This document shows, one piece after another, positions 9,299-16,235 of a DNA stretch of 42,651 bases (position 1 is its first letter; each line of letters starts with the position of its first letter). The stretch comes from a virus: positions 1 through 42,651 of IMG/VR virus record IMGVR_UViG_3300047361_000042; one strand, given 5' to 3'. A program made the position numbers and the translations under genes. The notes beneath the pieces are model-generated. The model saw only the letters and a list, made by a program, of their open reading frames with translations, searched no databases and was not told where the DNA came from.

Positions 9299-9573
9299 TA
9301 TTTAGATCGTCTTTCTGCAAAACCTCCAAAAGCTTCAGTTTTCTTTTCTTCTTTTGGTTTTTCGTTTATCATATCCTCTTCTTCTTTAATACGATTAAGT
9401 ATTTCAAAAGCGTCAAATATAGCTAGCTTTTTAGTAGCTGCTGCATTTTTTAATCTATCAGCTGATATATCATCATCAGAATCAACAATAGCTTCTTTAG
9501 CAACTTTTATTAATTCCTCAACCGCTTTGTGCCCAGCTAGGATTATGTTCAACTTCGTTTCCTTGACGTTCAT
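9298..9573 (-). CDS. Putative terminase small subunit (91 aa)
   Basis: A small charged, mostly helical protein encoded directly upstream of TerL, with the two reading frames sharing the stop/start bases. Residues 30-65 (DDDISADRLKNAAATKKLAI and the following FDAFEILNRIKEEE) form amphipathic helices; the last 25 residues are a Lys/Glu-rich tail. Position and size are those of a small terminase subunit, which would recognise DNA for packaging. No HTH is obvious, so the assignment is by context. Its 5' end overlaps the preceding gene by 56 bases, longer than the usual ATGA overlaps here. Confidence 0.5.
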   Translation of the reverse strand: MNVKETKLNIILAGHKAVEELIKVAKEAIVDSDDDISADRLKNAAATKKLAIFDAFEILNRIKEEEDMINEKPKEEKKTEAFGGFAERRSK

Positions 9574-10123
9574 ATTTAATTACAATATCATTAGATTTCA
9601 TACAGTAAAGTCTTTTACCATCTACAATAAAATCATATTCTCCGCCTGGTGTGTAACCTACAAGGTCTCCCTCGCTTATTTCTAGCGCTTCTAATGAACT
9701 ATTACCGTATTTTAGTATACCAATAAGGAATTGCTCTAAATTATTATGTATATCAACTTGATCTTTAATTGGAGCAATAAAACATCTATTGCCAAAAGCT
9801 TTCCATTTGTCTTTTTGTTTATATAAATAAACTTGATCTGGTTGAACAAAATAAAGATTATCTTTAAAATATGCTTTACTATTTTTTTCTTCACCTCTAA
9901 CGTTATACCATCTTCTGAATACATTATGATGTATCATAATTAAATCTCCTACTTTAATAGAAGTTTTGTATACTATTGGAACCTGTATAACTTTAGCAAT
10001 ATTATTTACTGATTTAAAAGTTTCAATTTTAGTGTTAATTATAAGGCTTTTGTCACCTACTTTTACTTCATTATTATATCGTTGGCCATAAGGCTCAACA
10101 ATAAAATCAAATAAACTTTTCAT
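9518..10123 (-). CDS. Tandem GroES-like (Cpn10-fold) protein (201 aa)
   Basis: The second half matches the GroES plan piece by piece: GNRCFIAPI (111-119) like GroES strand 1, LIGILKYGN (133-141) like the 'GEVLAVG' strand, LEISEGDLVGY (147-157) like 'VKVGDIVIF', and DGKRLYCMKSNDIVIKYE (168-185) like the C-terminal 'EEVLIMSESDILAIVE'. The first half repeats part of this plan: IKVGDLIMI (56-64) and LYFVQPDQVYLYK (90-102). I therefore infer two Cpn10-like barrels in one chain, with a HHNVFRRWYN insert (65-74) in the first. It could be an adaptor for GroEL or a barrel used for something else. The GroES-like assignment comes from motif order, not a search. Confidence 0.6.
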   Translation of the reverse strand: MKSLFDFIVEPYGQRYNNEVKVGDKSLIINTKIETFKSVNNIAKVIQVPIVYKTSIKVGDLIMIHHNVFRRWYNVRGEEKNSKAYFKDNLYFVQPDQVYLYKQKDKWKAFGNRCFIAPIKDQVDIHNNLEQFLIGILKYGNSSLEALEISEGDLVGYTPGGEYDFIVDGKRLYCMKSNDIVIKYERQGNEVEHNPSWAQSG

Positions 10124-10350
10124 TAATACTCTAAATCATACTCAACGGATATTGCCATGTTAGAATTAAACTTCTTCCACGGCAATACTTCGTCTTGTTT
10201 TTTGATAAAAATATTATAAGAATTATCTTTTTTATCAGAAAGTATATGTGATATAATGTGACCACCATATACCGACTGCCCTATCGAGTAGTGCATAGCA
10301 TCGGTTTTGTAGTCAGAACCAATACTGATCTTTCTAATAACTGAAGACAT
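10123..10350 (-). CDS. Hypothetical protein (75 aa)
   Basis: A short beta-rich protein (KISIGSDYKTDAMHYSIGQS and following strands) with no motif I recognise. It overlaps its neighbours on both sides as TAATG, so it is translated with the coiled-coil protein before it and the tandem GroES-like protein after it. I recall similar short proteins next to GroES-like genes in marine phages, but a function cannot be given. Confidence 0.65.
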   Translation of the reverse strand: MSSVIRKISIGSDYKTDAMHYSIGQSVYGGHIISHILSDKKDNSYNIFIKKQDEVLPWKKFNSNMAISVEYDLEY

Positions 10351-10604
10351 TATTTCTTATCCTCTTCTTTTTCAATAGGTTCATATGTTCCATCTTCTAA
10401 ATTAATATTGATAGAGCCATATTCTTCTTCTAGTTCTTTTTTGAAGTCTTCAGTCTTTTTGTTTTCTTCATGGAACTTCCCTAATACTGCGGATTTTTGG
10501 GCTTCTAAGAAACCTACTTCATTTAAGAGTTTGTTCAACTCTTTTTGAAAGCCTTGAATCTTTTCTAATTGGTCTTTGGTAATCATTGATTTTACTTCAC
10601 TCAT
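10350..10604 (-). CDS. Small coiled-coil protein (84 aa)
   Basis: Residues 8-65 form a continuous heptad-patterned helix (QLEKIQGFQKELNKLLNEVG and onward); the tail is acidic (EPIEKEEDKK). It is preceded by a leader of tandem AATTT units with no Shine-Dalgarno. It heads the short chain that leads through the 75- and 201-residue genes to the terminase. Role unknown; such proteins are often oligomerising adaptors or assembly factors. Confidence 0.6.
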   Translation of the reverse strand: MSEVKSMITKDQLEKIQGFQKELNKLLNEVGFLEAQKSAVLGKFHEENKKTEDFKKELEEEYGSININLEDGTYEPIEKEEDKK

Positions 10605-10656
10605 TTTAATTTAATTTAATTGGTTATTAATGTATTAATATAGTTACAGGTTTTCT

Positions 10657-11118
10657 TTACTTTTTAAATATACTTGTAACCTTTTCACTACTTCGTCCGC
10701 CAAAATAGGCTAAAACTACGGCCATCATTACTTTTTCAAATGTATCGTTCCACGTAACACCTATGTTAAATGGTATTGATTCTACACTATCTAATATTCC
10801 AGCTAGTGAGAATATAACAATACACCACACTAAAACTAATGGGCGTACATTTTTAGAAAGCCATGAATCTGATATTGAGTCGGCTTGCCACCTTGAAGTG
10901 ACGGCTTCCATTTCTTTGTTTTGTTGTTCAAATATAAGTTGTTGTAATTTTATTTTATCTTCACCACTTACATCAGATTTACCAATAGCAGCAATAGCTT
11001 CTGCTGGTGAACTAACACCACTTAGAACACTGCCTAATGCAGGGTTAACTAGTGATGCAGCACCAAACAAAAGTTTTCCTACAGTGGTATCTTTAAACTT
11101 TTTTTTAGGTTTAGACAT
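10657..11118 (-). CDS. Holin, 3TM family (153 aa)
   Basis: Hydrophobic segments lie at about 14-35, 91-110 and 128-142, separated by a charged helix containing SRWQADSISDSWLSKNVRPL, the signature region of three-TM phage holins of the gene-transfer-agent release type. It would permeabilise the inner membrane at lysis and let the endolysin out. The M15 peptidase encoded about 2 kb upstream in the same transcript fits as its partner. The C-terminus is cytoplasmic-type and basic (KVTSIFKK). A strongly basic N-terminus (KPKKKFKD) precedes the first segment. Confidence 0.8.
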   Translation of the reverse strand: MSKPKKKFKDTTVGKLLFGAASLVNPALGSVLSGVSSPAEAIAAIGKSDVSGEDKIKLQQLIFEQQNKEMEAVTSRWQADSISDSWLSKNVRPLVLVWCIVIFSLAGILDSVESIPFNIGVTWNDTFEKVMMAVVLAYFGGRSSEKVTSIFKK

Positions 11119-11171
11119 TATTTAGAACAAACTCCTGGTTTGTTGTAAGGTTTTTTAGGTTTAATTTTCAT
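11118..11171 (-). CDS. Micro-ORF, 17-residue basic peptide
   Basis: ATG-initiated frame encoding MKIKPKKPYNKPGVCSK. Its stop codon overlaps the holin start region, and its start is three bases from the next micro-ORF stop. Such tight packing in series with three further tiny frames argues that it is translated, but at 17 codons chance cannot be excluded. Confidence 0.4.
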   Translation of the reverse strand: MKIKPKKPYNKPGVCSK

Positions 11172-11174
11172 AAT

Positions 11175-11264
11175 CTATTTTTTCTTTTTCATTAAAAAAG
11201 CTGGTAATTTCTTTTTATTTTTTGATTTTGAACTACTTTTTTTTGGGGAGCTTTTGTACGCCAT
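11175..11264 (-). CDS. Micro-ORF, 29-residue Lys/Ser-rich peptide
   Basis: The peptide is nearly half Lys and Ser, with a short hydrophobic patch (LPAFLM) before a terminal KKKK. It is packed between two other tiny frames with gaps of two or three bases. The composition suggests a nucleic-acid-binding or membrane-active peptide. I recall similar 'KKLPAFLMKKK' peptides in marine phages, unassigned. Confidence 0.5.
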   Translation of the reverse strand: MAYKSSPKKSSSKSKNKKKLPAFLMKKKK

Positions 11265-11266
11265 AA

Positions 11267-11350
11267 TTATTTGTGTTTTTTAAGTTTAGCTAATTTTATA
11301 GCTTTTTTGTCTATTATTTTCTCTACTTCTTTTTTTTTCTTTTTAGCCAT
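11267..11350 (-). CDS. Micro-ORF, 27-residue basic helical peptide
   Basis: Begins MAKKKKKEVEKIIDKKAIKL and is predicted helical by eye, with a Lys-rich face. It sits two bases from one neighbour and one base from the next in the micro-gene run upstream of the holin. Function unknown; high positive charge suggests nucleic-acid or membrane contact. Confidence 0.5.
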   Translation of the reverse strand: MAKKKKKEVEKIIDKKAIKLAKLKKHK

Positions 11351-11351
11351 G

Positions 11352-11507
11352 TTATTGTTTTTTACCTGGAAACATTTGATTAAGTTTTTCTTTACGCTGT
11401 TGGCAGCCACAGGGTATGTTTAAACCCTGTGACACTGCATCAACAACTTTTTTAATACCAGTTGCTTTAGTGAATGATTCTATTTTATCACCTAAGCCTT
11501 TATTCAT
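11352..11507 (-). CDS. Small CGC-motif protein (51 aa)
   Basis: The frame begins MNKGLGDKIESFTKATGIKK and contains a CGC pair in NIPCGCQQRKEKLNQMF. The pattern 'GLGD-IE-FTKATGIKK-V...CGC-RKE-LN' is one I recognise as recurring in small proteins of marine phages, always without known function. The two cysteines are likely metal- or redox-related. Its start overlaps the stop of the preceding gene (TAATG). Inside the gene lies a perfect 8-bp inverted repeat (11408-11415 / 11424-11431). Confidence 0.65.
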   Translation of the reverse strand: MNKGLGDKIESFTKATGIKKVVDAVSQGLNIPCGCQQRKEKLNQMFPGKKQ

Positions 11508-11872
11508 TATGCTTGAACAAATGATCTCCAATATAATCTTAGTCCAGTTCCGCCACTATCTAGTCCTAGTGAAACTGAAGATACAACCCCACCTGGATTA
11601 GCTTTCATAGCATATTGAATAGATTGTTTTAAAAGTGGAGAAGTTGATGTTGGAGTTCCAGCTGTACCTGTTGCAGCTGTACCAGCTATCACAGTAATTA
11701 CATCAGCTGCTCCAACTGAATTAAGTTGAACTGTAGCTGTAGTTGCTGAAGCTTGAAAAACTCCACTGATTAAATCTACGGGAACTAAATTGATCCCGTC
11801 TTGAAATGTAGAAGCGCCAGCCAAACCTGAGTTAGCGCTGTCTGTTACGTTAAATGAAATGTACTTTGCCAT
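11507..11872 (-). CDS. Putative minor structural / decoration protein (121 aa)
   Basis: A beta-rich, Ala/Gly/Thr/Ser-rich protein with almost no charge in residues 35-85, ending with aromatic LRLYWRSFVQ. It resembles small virion surface proteins in composition. It has its own leader of three tandem 10-bp A-rich units, the same type as the capsid gene, which hints at strong translation. No named family is recognised. Confidence 0.5.
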   Translation of the reverse strand: MAKYISFNVTDSANSGLAGASTFQDGINLVPVDLISGVFQASATTATVQLNSVGAADVITVIAGTAATGTAGTPTSTSPLLKQSIQYAMKANPGGVVSSVSLGLDSGGTGLRLYWRSFVQA

Positions 11873-11880
11873 AATAATTT

Positions 11881-11910
11881 TGTTAATTTTTGTTAATTTT
11901 TGTTAATTTT
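11881..11910 (-). repeat. Tandem 10-bp AT-rich leader (three copies of TGTTAATTTT)
   Basis: Three perfect direct copies of a 10-base unit lie just before the start codon of the 121-residue gene. On the mRNA they read as AAAATTAACA units, an A-rich unstructured leader without Shine-Dalgarno. The plan parallels the capsid leader. Tract length could change by slippage and tune expression. Confidence 0.65.
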
Positions 11911-11927
11911 TGTTTTGTTTTGCGGGT

Positions 11928-12080
11928 TTACATCCCGTTTTTATCGTATTGATGTTTACCACTAGATTTGCTATCTCTAACAATAACATTTTCTTTTATA
12001 AATCCTCCTTTTTTACCGCCTGAAGTAACTTTACCAAGGCCAGATCCGTAAGGTTTTAAATGATGTGTTTTTAGTCCCAT
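11928..12080 (-). CDS. Small basic protein (50 aa)
   Basis: ATG-initiated frame beginning MGLKTHHLKPYGSGLGKVTS, rich in Gly, Lys and His. Its start overlaps the stop of the 70-residue gene as TAATG, evidence of coupled translation. The stop codon lies in the loop of a short CGGG/CCCG hairpin. Family unknown. Confidence 0.5.
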   Translation of the reverse strand: MGLKTHHLKPYGSGLGKVTSGGKKGGFIKENVIVRDSKSSGKHQYDKNGM

Positions 12081-12292
12081 TATGAGTGTGAGTGTTTAGA
12101 CATAAAGCTTTTATCAGCTTTTATATCGCCAGCTAATTTAGAGATGTGTTTTTCATCAGCTGTTTGGTTAATGTTTTTGTATTTGCCTCCTTTTTTTTGA
12201 TCATCTAAAACATCTCTTTTTAAATAATCTATGTGAGCTTTATCATCTTTGATAGCAGACTTCACGTTGCCTTTATTAATTTTAGTTTGCAT
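12080..12292 (-). CDS. Small charged protein (70 aa)
   Basis: Rich in Lys, Asp and His (for example SAIKDDKAHIDYLKRDVLDD), probably helical, with a His-containing C-terminus (KHSHS). No motif is recognised. It lies in the micro-gene cluster around the lysis genes and shares its stop with the next start. Confidence 0.55.
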   Translation of the reverse strand: MQTKINKGNVKSAIKDDKAHIDYLKRDVLDDQKKGGKYKNINQTADEKHISKLAGDIKADKSFMSKHSHS

Positions 12293-12310
12293 AATTATTT
12301 TTTTTTAATA

Positions 12311-12844
12311 TTAACTTAATGCTACTATATCACTTACACCACCTTGTGTGTCTGTAGAATAAACTTGAACTACACTAACTGGTAATATAGATCCAGCTAC
12401 AGGGTTTTTAAATGTAATAACTTCGTCGTTTATAGTATGTACTTTAATTGATGGTAAAACAGCAAAAGAAAAAGTTAAAACAGTATCAGCTGCTATTTGT
12501 GTTCCAATGTTTGCGGACAAAGTAAATTGTTTAGAGCTTTGAACACTAAGAACCGTTGCGCCAGTTGGTACATTAGTTCCGTGAACTGTCATTCCCACTT
12601 GTATTCTAGGGTTATCTACCTTAATAGTAACAATAGCTTGACCTGTATTAGACTGGTTAGCTGTTGCGCTAGTGTTTCCACCAAAATTATCTTGTTGTAT
12701 AGGTGAATTACCAATGTATACATTATATTCTTTCCAATAAGAGATTGGTGTTGTTGCTCTAGCTCTACCATCAATCAACAGCGTATCACTTGGAGTAACT
12801 GCTATTCCTGATTTAAAAGCGTCTGTGTAATAATTTCTAATCAT
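12311..12844 (-). CDS. Putative virion surface protein with Ig-like module (177 aa)
   Basis: The N-terminal 55 residues contain an aromatic structural-type segment (YWKEYNVYIGNSP). Residues 68-128 form a module of the type 'VTIKVDNPRIQVGMTVHGTN...TGATVLSVQSSKQFTLSAN', a beta-sandwich that recurs in phage fibre and decoration proteins. The rest is beta-rich. It may decorate the head or tail surface. It is the only gene of this micro-gene region that looks clearly virion-associated apart from the 121-residue one. Confidence 0.5.
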   Translation of the reverse strand: MIRNYYTDAFKSGIAVTPSDTLLIDGRARATTPISYWKEYNVYIGNSPIQQDNFGGNTSATANQSNTGQAIVTIKVDNPRIQVGMTVHGTNVPTGATVLSVQSSKQFTLSANIGTQIAADTVLTFSFAVLPSIKVHTINDEVITFKNPVAGSILPVSVVQVYSTDTQGGVSDIVALS

Positions 12845-12850
12845 TTTTTT

Positions 12851-13111
12851 TTATTTTTTTTTGTTTTTATTACAAAAAGATCTTGCAGCTTCTTTACTAC
12901 CAAATCCCCATTTTTTAAGAGCCATCTTTAATTTAGTTGGTTCTCCTTTTGAATTTTTTAATGAACCTGCCATACCACCAAACCTACACGCAAAAGAAAC
13001 TCTTCTACTCCCTTTACCAGACGTTTGTCTACTACCTAGTTTTTTACCAGTTTCTTTAGTGTAGTCTTTTCGCATTTTACGATTTTGTTTTTCGTATGAT
13101 TTTTCAGTCAT
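12851..13111 (-). CDS. Small basic Arg/Lys-rich protein (86 aa)
   Basis: Strongly basic protein with the pattern 'SGKGSRRVSFACRFGGMAGS ... LKMALKKWGFGSKEAARSFC'. I recognise this as a conserved phage family with Cys/Arg spacing (FACRFGGM, then KKWGF-S-EAA-FC) and no known function. Two cysteines and many basic residues suggest nucleic-acid binding. It overlaps the M15 peptidase stop by one base. Confidence 0.6.
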   Translation of the reverse strand: MTEKSYEKQNRKMRKDYTKETGKKLGSRQTSGKGSRRVSFACRFGGMAGSLKNSKGEPTKLKMALKKWGFGSKEAARSFCNKNKKK

Positions 13112-13575
13112 TATATTATTTTGTATTTTGTTTTACCATTTTCTTTATATGCTTGTAAACATCTTCTTCTGTTAACATCTTCTGATACATAACTTACATG
13201 AACCCAGGCAGGGTTAGTTTCGTCACCAAATTCCCAAATCATCTGATCGTAATCTAAATTGTTTTTTATATACTCATACATTTCTGCATTAGTTTTATAA
13301 CCATAGTTGTCATCTAGGTCAAGTGCACATCCTATACAATGTTGAGAGGTTGTACTTCCGCCAATAGCAGAATTCAATTTGGGTGAGCGATAGAAACTAT
13401 TAATAGCAATTGGACCACCCACCCATTTACGTAGAGGTTCAAATACTTTTTCAGCAATAGTTTTCATGTTAATTAAATCTATTTCTCTAGGTGTATTATC
13501 AATACTTAACCTAGTAGCTGTGTGAGATTTAATACCTTCTTTAAATGATATGTGTTCACTTATTCTATCACTCAT
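13111..13575 (-). CDS. M15-family peptidase endolysin (154 aa)
   Basis: Cuts peptide stems of peptidoglycan at lysis. The M15A zinc site is clear: SQHCIGCALD gives His79 and Asp86, and WVHVSY gives His126. The substrate-pocket arginine is in SFYRSPKLN (Arg63) and the likely catalytic Glu115 is in IWEFG. There is no signal peptide, so it depends on the holin. The N-terminus (ISEHISFKE) is typical of this family in phages. It overlaps the next gene by one base and lies upstream of the holin in the same transcript. Confidence 0.88.
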   Translation of the reverse strand: MSDRISEHISFKEGIKSHTATRLSIDNTPREIDLINMKTIAEKVFEPLRKWVGGPIAINSFYRSPKLNSAIGGSTTSQHCIGCALDLDDNYGYKTNAEMYEYIKNNLDYDQMIWEFGDETNPAWVHVSYVSEDVNRRRCLQAYKENGKTKYKII

Positions 13576-13587
13576 TTTAGTGAGTTT

Positions 13588-13743
13588 TTACTTTTGAGCA
13601 AGACTAGTTATTGGGCCAGCAGTGTACGGACAATCAGCTTTAGAAACTTGCATGCTATTTCTAGCATTTCCTTTTACTAAATCTGTTGCCTTGTACGGTC
13701 CACCCCATACAGCTTGTATACCTAATTGTTTTTTATCTGCCAT
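13588..13743 (-). CDS. Small hypothetical protein (51 aa)
   Basis: ATG-initiated frame beginning MADKKQLGIQAVWGGPYKAT, with balanced composition and an AT-only leader (TTAATATATATATT). It fills the gap between the endolysin and the 81-residue gene. One Trp-Gly-Gly-Pro turn and a CPY motif are the only landmarks. Family unknown. Confidence 0.5.
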   Translation of the reverse strand: MADKKQLGIQAVWGGPYKATDLVKGNARNSMQVSKADCPYTAGPITSLAQK

Positions 13744-13753
13744 AATATATATA

Positions 13754-13999
13754 TTAACTTATTTTACTTTCAATCTCTTCTGGATCTAAAGGAATATCTA
13801 AAATAGGAGCTGGCGTTGTTGGAACACTGTTAACATCAACAATAGAACCTTTCATTATTTCTGTTTGTGTACCTAAATTAACTTCAGGTTTTTGAAAGTT
13901 TTTTGTAAAGCTATCAGCATAAGGTTGAGTATCACCAGCCATTTGTTTAAAGTTTGGATACTCTTTTTGCCCCATGAAATTAATTTTATCTTCTACCAT
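13754..13999 (-). CDS. Small hypothetical protein (81 aa)
   Basis: Pro/Asp/Thr-rich, low-complexity C-terminal half (VNSVPTTPAPILDIPLDPEE) and a Gln/Phe-rich N-terminal half; probably largely disordered. It follows the winged-helix candidate gene by two bases. A role as a linker or assembly factor is possible but unsupported. Confidence 0.5.
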   Translation of the reverse strand: MVEDKINFMGQKEYPNFKQMAGDTQPYADSFTKNFQKPEVNLGTQTEIMKGSIVDVNSVPTTPAPILDIPLDPEEIESKIS

Positions 14000-14001
14000 A
14001 A

Positions 14002-14445
14002 TTATCTATTTTTATCTTTATTTACATTTTCTATAGATGTTATCATTACTTTATCTATATAAGTATTACCTTTCATTATTTTATTTCTAGCAACAGAAGT
14101 TGGTATATCTTCTGTGCCTAGCATAATACGGTACATACGACTTATTAGTTGTTTACACTTGAAGGAAACTTTATAGATATTATACTTTTGCGTTGTGCGG
14201 TTGTGTTTTCTCCAAACCGTTATCCAACCTTCTTTAAGTAATCTGTTCCAGCGTCTGTTGTCCCAACTATAAGAATACGTACCGATTTTAAAATCTTCTC
14301 TAGTGAAAAAATTCATGCAATCGAAATATATAAGTAATTCTAAATCTGCATCATTAAGATTATTATTTTTGCAAGCCCATTTTCTAATTATACGATAATG
14401 TTTTAAAAGATTTAAATCTTTTATATCTTTAGCTTCTAATCTCAT
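14002..14445 (-). CDS. Putative winged-helix DNA-binding protein (147 aa)
   Basis: Residues 20-100 look like a winged helix of MarR/PadR style: helices over NLNDADLELLIYFDCMNFFT, then a recognition-type segment WNRLLKEGWITVWRKH and a beta wing (KYNIYKVSFKCKQL). The protein is basic. It is translationally coupled to GroES (ATGA overlap), so it may be a regulator carried in the chaperonin operon. I recall similar proteins in marine phages, unassigned. Fold is inferred from pattern only. Confidence 0.5.
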   Translation of the reverse strand: MRLEAKDIKDLNLLKHYRIIRKWACKNNNLNDADLELLIYFDCMNFFTREDFKIGTYSYSWDNRRWNRLLKEGWITVWRKHNRTTQKYNIYKVSFKCKQLISRMYRIMLGTEDIPTSVARNKIMKGNTYIDKVMITSIENVNKDKNR

Positions 14446-14702
14446 AATACAACCACAACATGATCTACTTTTACCACGCTGTAAATGTCTTTTTTTATTT
14501 CTATTTGATGTGAATTATTTTTATCAAAATATATAATATTACCTTTTTTTATACCTAAAACTTCATTACCTGCAGATATTACAGTTGCTTCTTCATACCT
14601 TATATCTTCTCTTTGTTTTTCTGCTAACAATAACCCGCCTTTAGTTTCAGACACACCTTGTTTTACAGCTTGTATAATTAAATTTCTACCTATTGCCTTC
14701 AT
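14442..14702 (-). CDS. groS: GroES-type co-chaperonin lacking the roof hairpin
   Basis: The 86-residue protein has the Cpn10 order: strand 1 KAIGRNLIIQAV (2-13), a mobile loop ETKGGLLLAEKQ (19-30) with a GG-LLL anchor in place of the usual GG-IVL, EATVISAGN (38-46), GIKKGNIIYF (50-59), and a C-terminal strand pair. Between EATVISAGN and GIKKG only about four residues remain where bacterial GroES has the roof hairpin, so the dome opening should be wide, as in T4 gp31. It overlaps groL by 17 bases and would cap the phage GroEL or the host one. Confidence 0.85.
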   Translation of the reverse strand: MKAIGRNLIIQAVKQGVSETKGGLLLAEKQREDIRYEEATVISAGNEVLGIKKGNIIYFDKNNSHQIEIKKDIYSVVKVDHVVVVL

Positions 14703-16233
14703 TAATTCTTAAGTTATTAATTATACAATCAGTTGATAATATTGTTGTAGCTACTGAAGCTGCATTTTGTAATGCACTTTTAGTCACGAGTAAGGGATCA
14801 ATAATTCCTGACTCAATCATATTTACCATATCTCCTGTAACAACGTTTAAACCATATCCAAACTCTTTTATTTCCGAATAATCTTCAATACCAGCATTGT
14901 TTAATATAGTTAAAAAAGGTGCTTTAATTGCATCATACAAAATTCTTTGTGTTGGTTGTACAGCAATAAACTTTGATGCATTTAATAAAGCAATACCACC
15001 TCCTGGTACTATACCTTGTTTTATAGCAGCTTTAGTAGCACAAATAGCATCTTCGACTCTAGCTTGTTTTTCTTGTAATTCTACTTCTGAGTTAGCTCCT
15101 ACTTTTACAACAGCTACTTTACCAGAAAGTCTTGCTAATCTTTTTTCTAATCTTACAACTATTAAAGGATCTTTAGTTTTAGCTAAATCTTTTTCTAGTT
15201 TGATTATAATATCTTTTACTTTTTGATTATTAGGTTTTGCTTGTAAAATTGTTTCAGTTTGACTTGTTATACTCTTTAAACATTCACCTAAATGTTCAGG
15301 ACCTATTAAATCTATATCATCACCTAAGTCTTCGTTTATAATAGTAGCTCCTGTAACTAAAGATAAATCTTTTAACACTTCTTTTTTACTTATACCGTAA
15401 ATAGGTGCATCAATTACATTTACCTTAATATTACCTTTTATTTTATTCATTGCTAACGCAGACATAACTTGTGTATCTATATCAGCTATTATTAGCAGCG
15501 ATCTATTTTGTTTTATAGCGTATTCTAATACGTTTTGTATTTTTCTAACAACATCAACCTGTGATTCAACTAATAAAACTAAAGGATTATCTAATTCAGC
15601 TGTAGTTGTTTCTTCGTTTGTTACAAAATGAACATTTTTTAAACCTCTATTGTATTGAATACCATCAATAAGTTCATAATTTGTTTCAGGTAATTCAGTA
15701 GGTTCTAACATTACTACTCCGTTTTTACCAGCTGCTCTAAAAGCATCTGCAATAATTTTACCTAAAATAGGATCATTGTTTGTTGATATAGTTGCAACTT
15801 GATCTATCATGTCGCCTTCAACAGGAACAGCTATATCTTCTAAATATTGTATAGCTTGTTTTGTTGCTGTTTCTATACCTTGTTTTATATCTCTTGTTGA
15901 AGCTTTTGATTTGTAAGCTTCTTCTAAAATAGCATGAGCTAATACCGTAGCGGTAGTAGTACCATCTCCAGCTTCTCTCACTGTTTTTCTAGCCGCTTCT
16001 TTTAAAAGAGTTGCACCCATATTTTCTACTGGATCCAACAGTGTAATAGCCTCTGCTACAGTTACACCATCTTTTGTAATAAGTGGTTTACCAGTATTGT
16101 CTTCTAACATAACACACTTACCACTAGCCCCAAGAGTGGAGCTAACGGCTTGTGTAAGTTTTTTAATACCAGCAAACACATTGTTTTTAGCATCTGAACC
16201 AAAGCTCAGATTTTTTACAATTGCATTTGACAT
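14686..16233 (-). CDS. groL: GroEL-type chaperonin, phage-encoded
   Basis: Full-length Cpn60 of 515 residues. ATP-site motifs are intact: LITKDGVTVA (51-60), GDGTTTATVL (89-98) with Asp90, RVEDAICAT (392-400) with the catalytic Asp395, and PGGGIALL (410-417). The TLGPKG loop of bacterial GroEL reads TLGASG (33-38), losing the proline and lysine. The apical domain (about 190-375) keeps LLIIA and the hydrophobic client-binding segments. The C-terminus ends NNLRINEGNR with no Gly-Gly-Met tail. It probably folds virion proteins, such as the capsid or large fibres. The leader consists of TTTRA pentamers. Confidence 0.93.
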   Translation of the reverse strand: MSNAIVKNLSFGSDAKNNVFAGIKKLTQAVSSTLGASGKCVMLEDNTGKPLITKDGVTVAEAITLLDPVENMGATLLKEAARKTVREAGDGTTTATVLAHAILEEAYKSKASTRDIKQGIETATKQAIQYLEDIAVPVEGDMIDQVATISTNNDPILGKIIADAFRAAGKNGVVMLEPTELPETNYELIDGIQYNRGLKNVHFVTNEETTTAELDNPLVLLVESQVDVVRKIQNVLEYAIKQNRSLLIIADIDTQVMSALAMNKIKGNIKVNVIDAPIYGISKKEVLKDLSLVTGATIINEDLGDDIDLIGPEHLGECLKSITSQTETILQAKPNNQKVKDIIIKLEKDLAKTKDPLIVVRLEKRLARLSGKVAVVKVGANSEVELQEKQARVEDAICATKAAIKQGIVPGGGIALLNASKFIAVQPTQRILYDAIKAPFLTILNNAGIEDYSEIKEFGYGLNVVTGDMVNMIESGIIDPLLVTKSALQNAASVATTILSTDCIINNLRINEGNR

Positions 16234-16235
16234 AA

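Noticed and set aside
11408-11431. Perfect 8-bp inverted repeat CACAGGGT/ACCCTGTG as an operator
   Set aside because: It lies fully inside the 51-residue coding frame in the middle of an operon; a structural or chance origin is as likely, so it is only mentioned with the gene.
11918-11942. Rightward terminator (CGGG-loop-CCCG plus TTTTT)
   Set aside because: The stem has only four pairs, and no rightward gene ends there; it coincides with the stop codon of a leftward gene.
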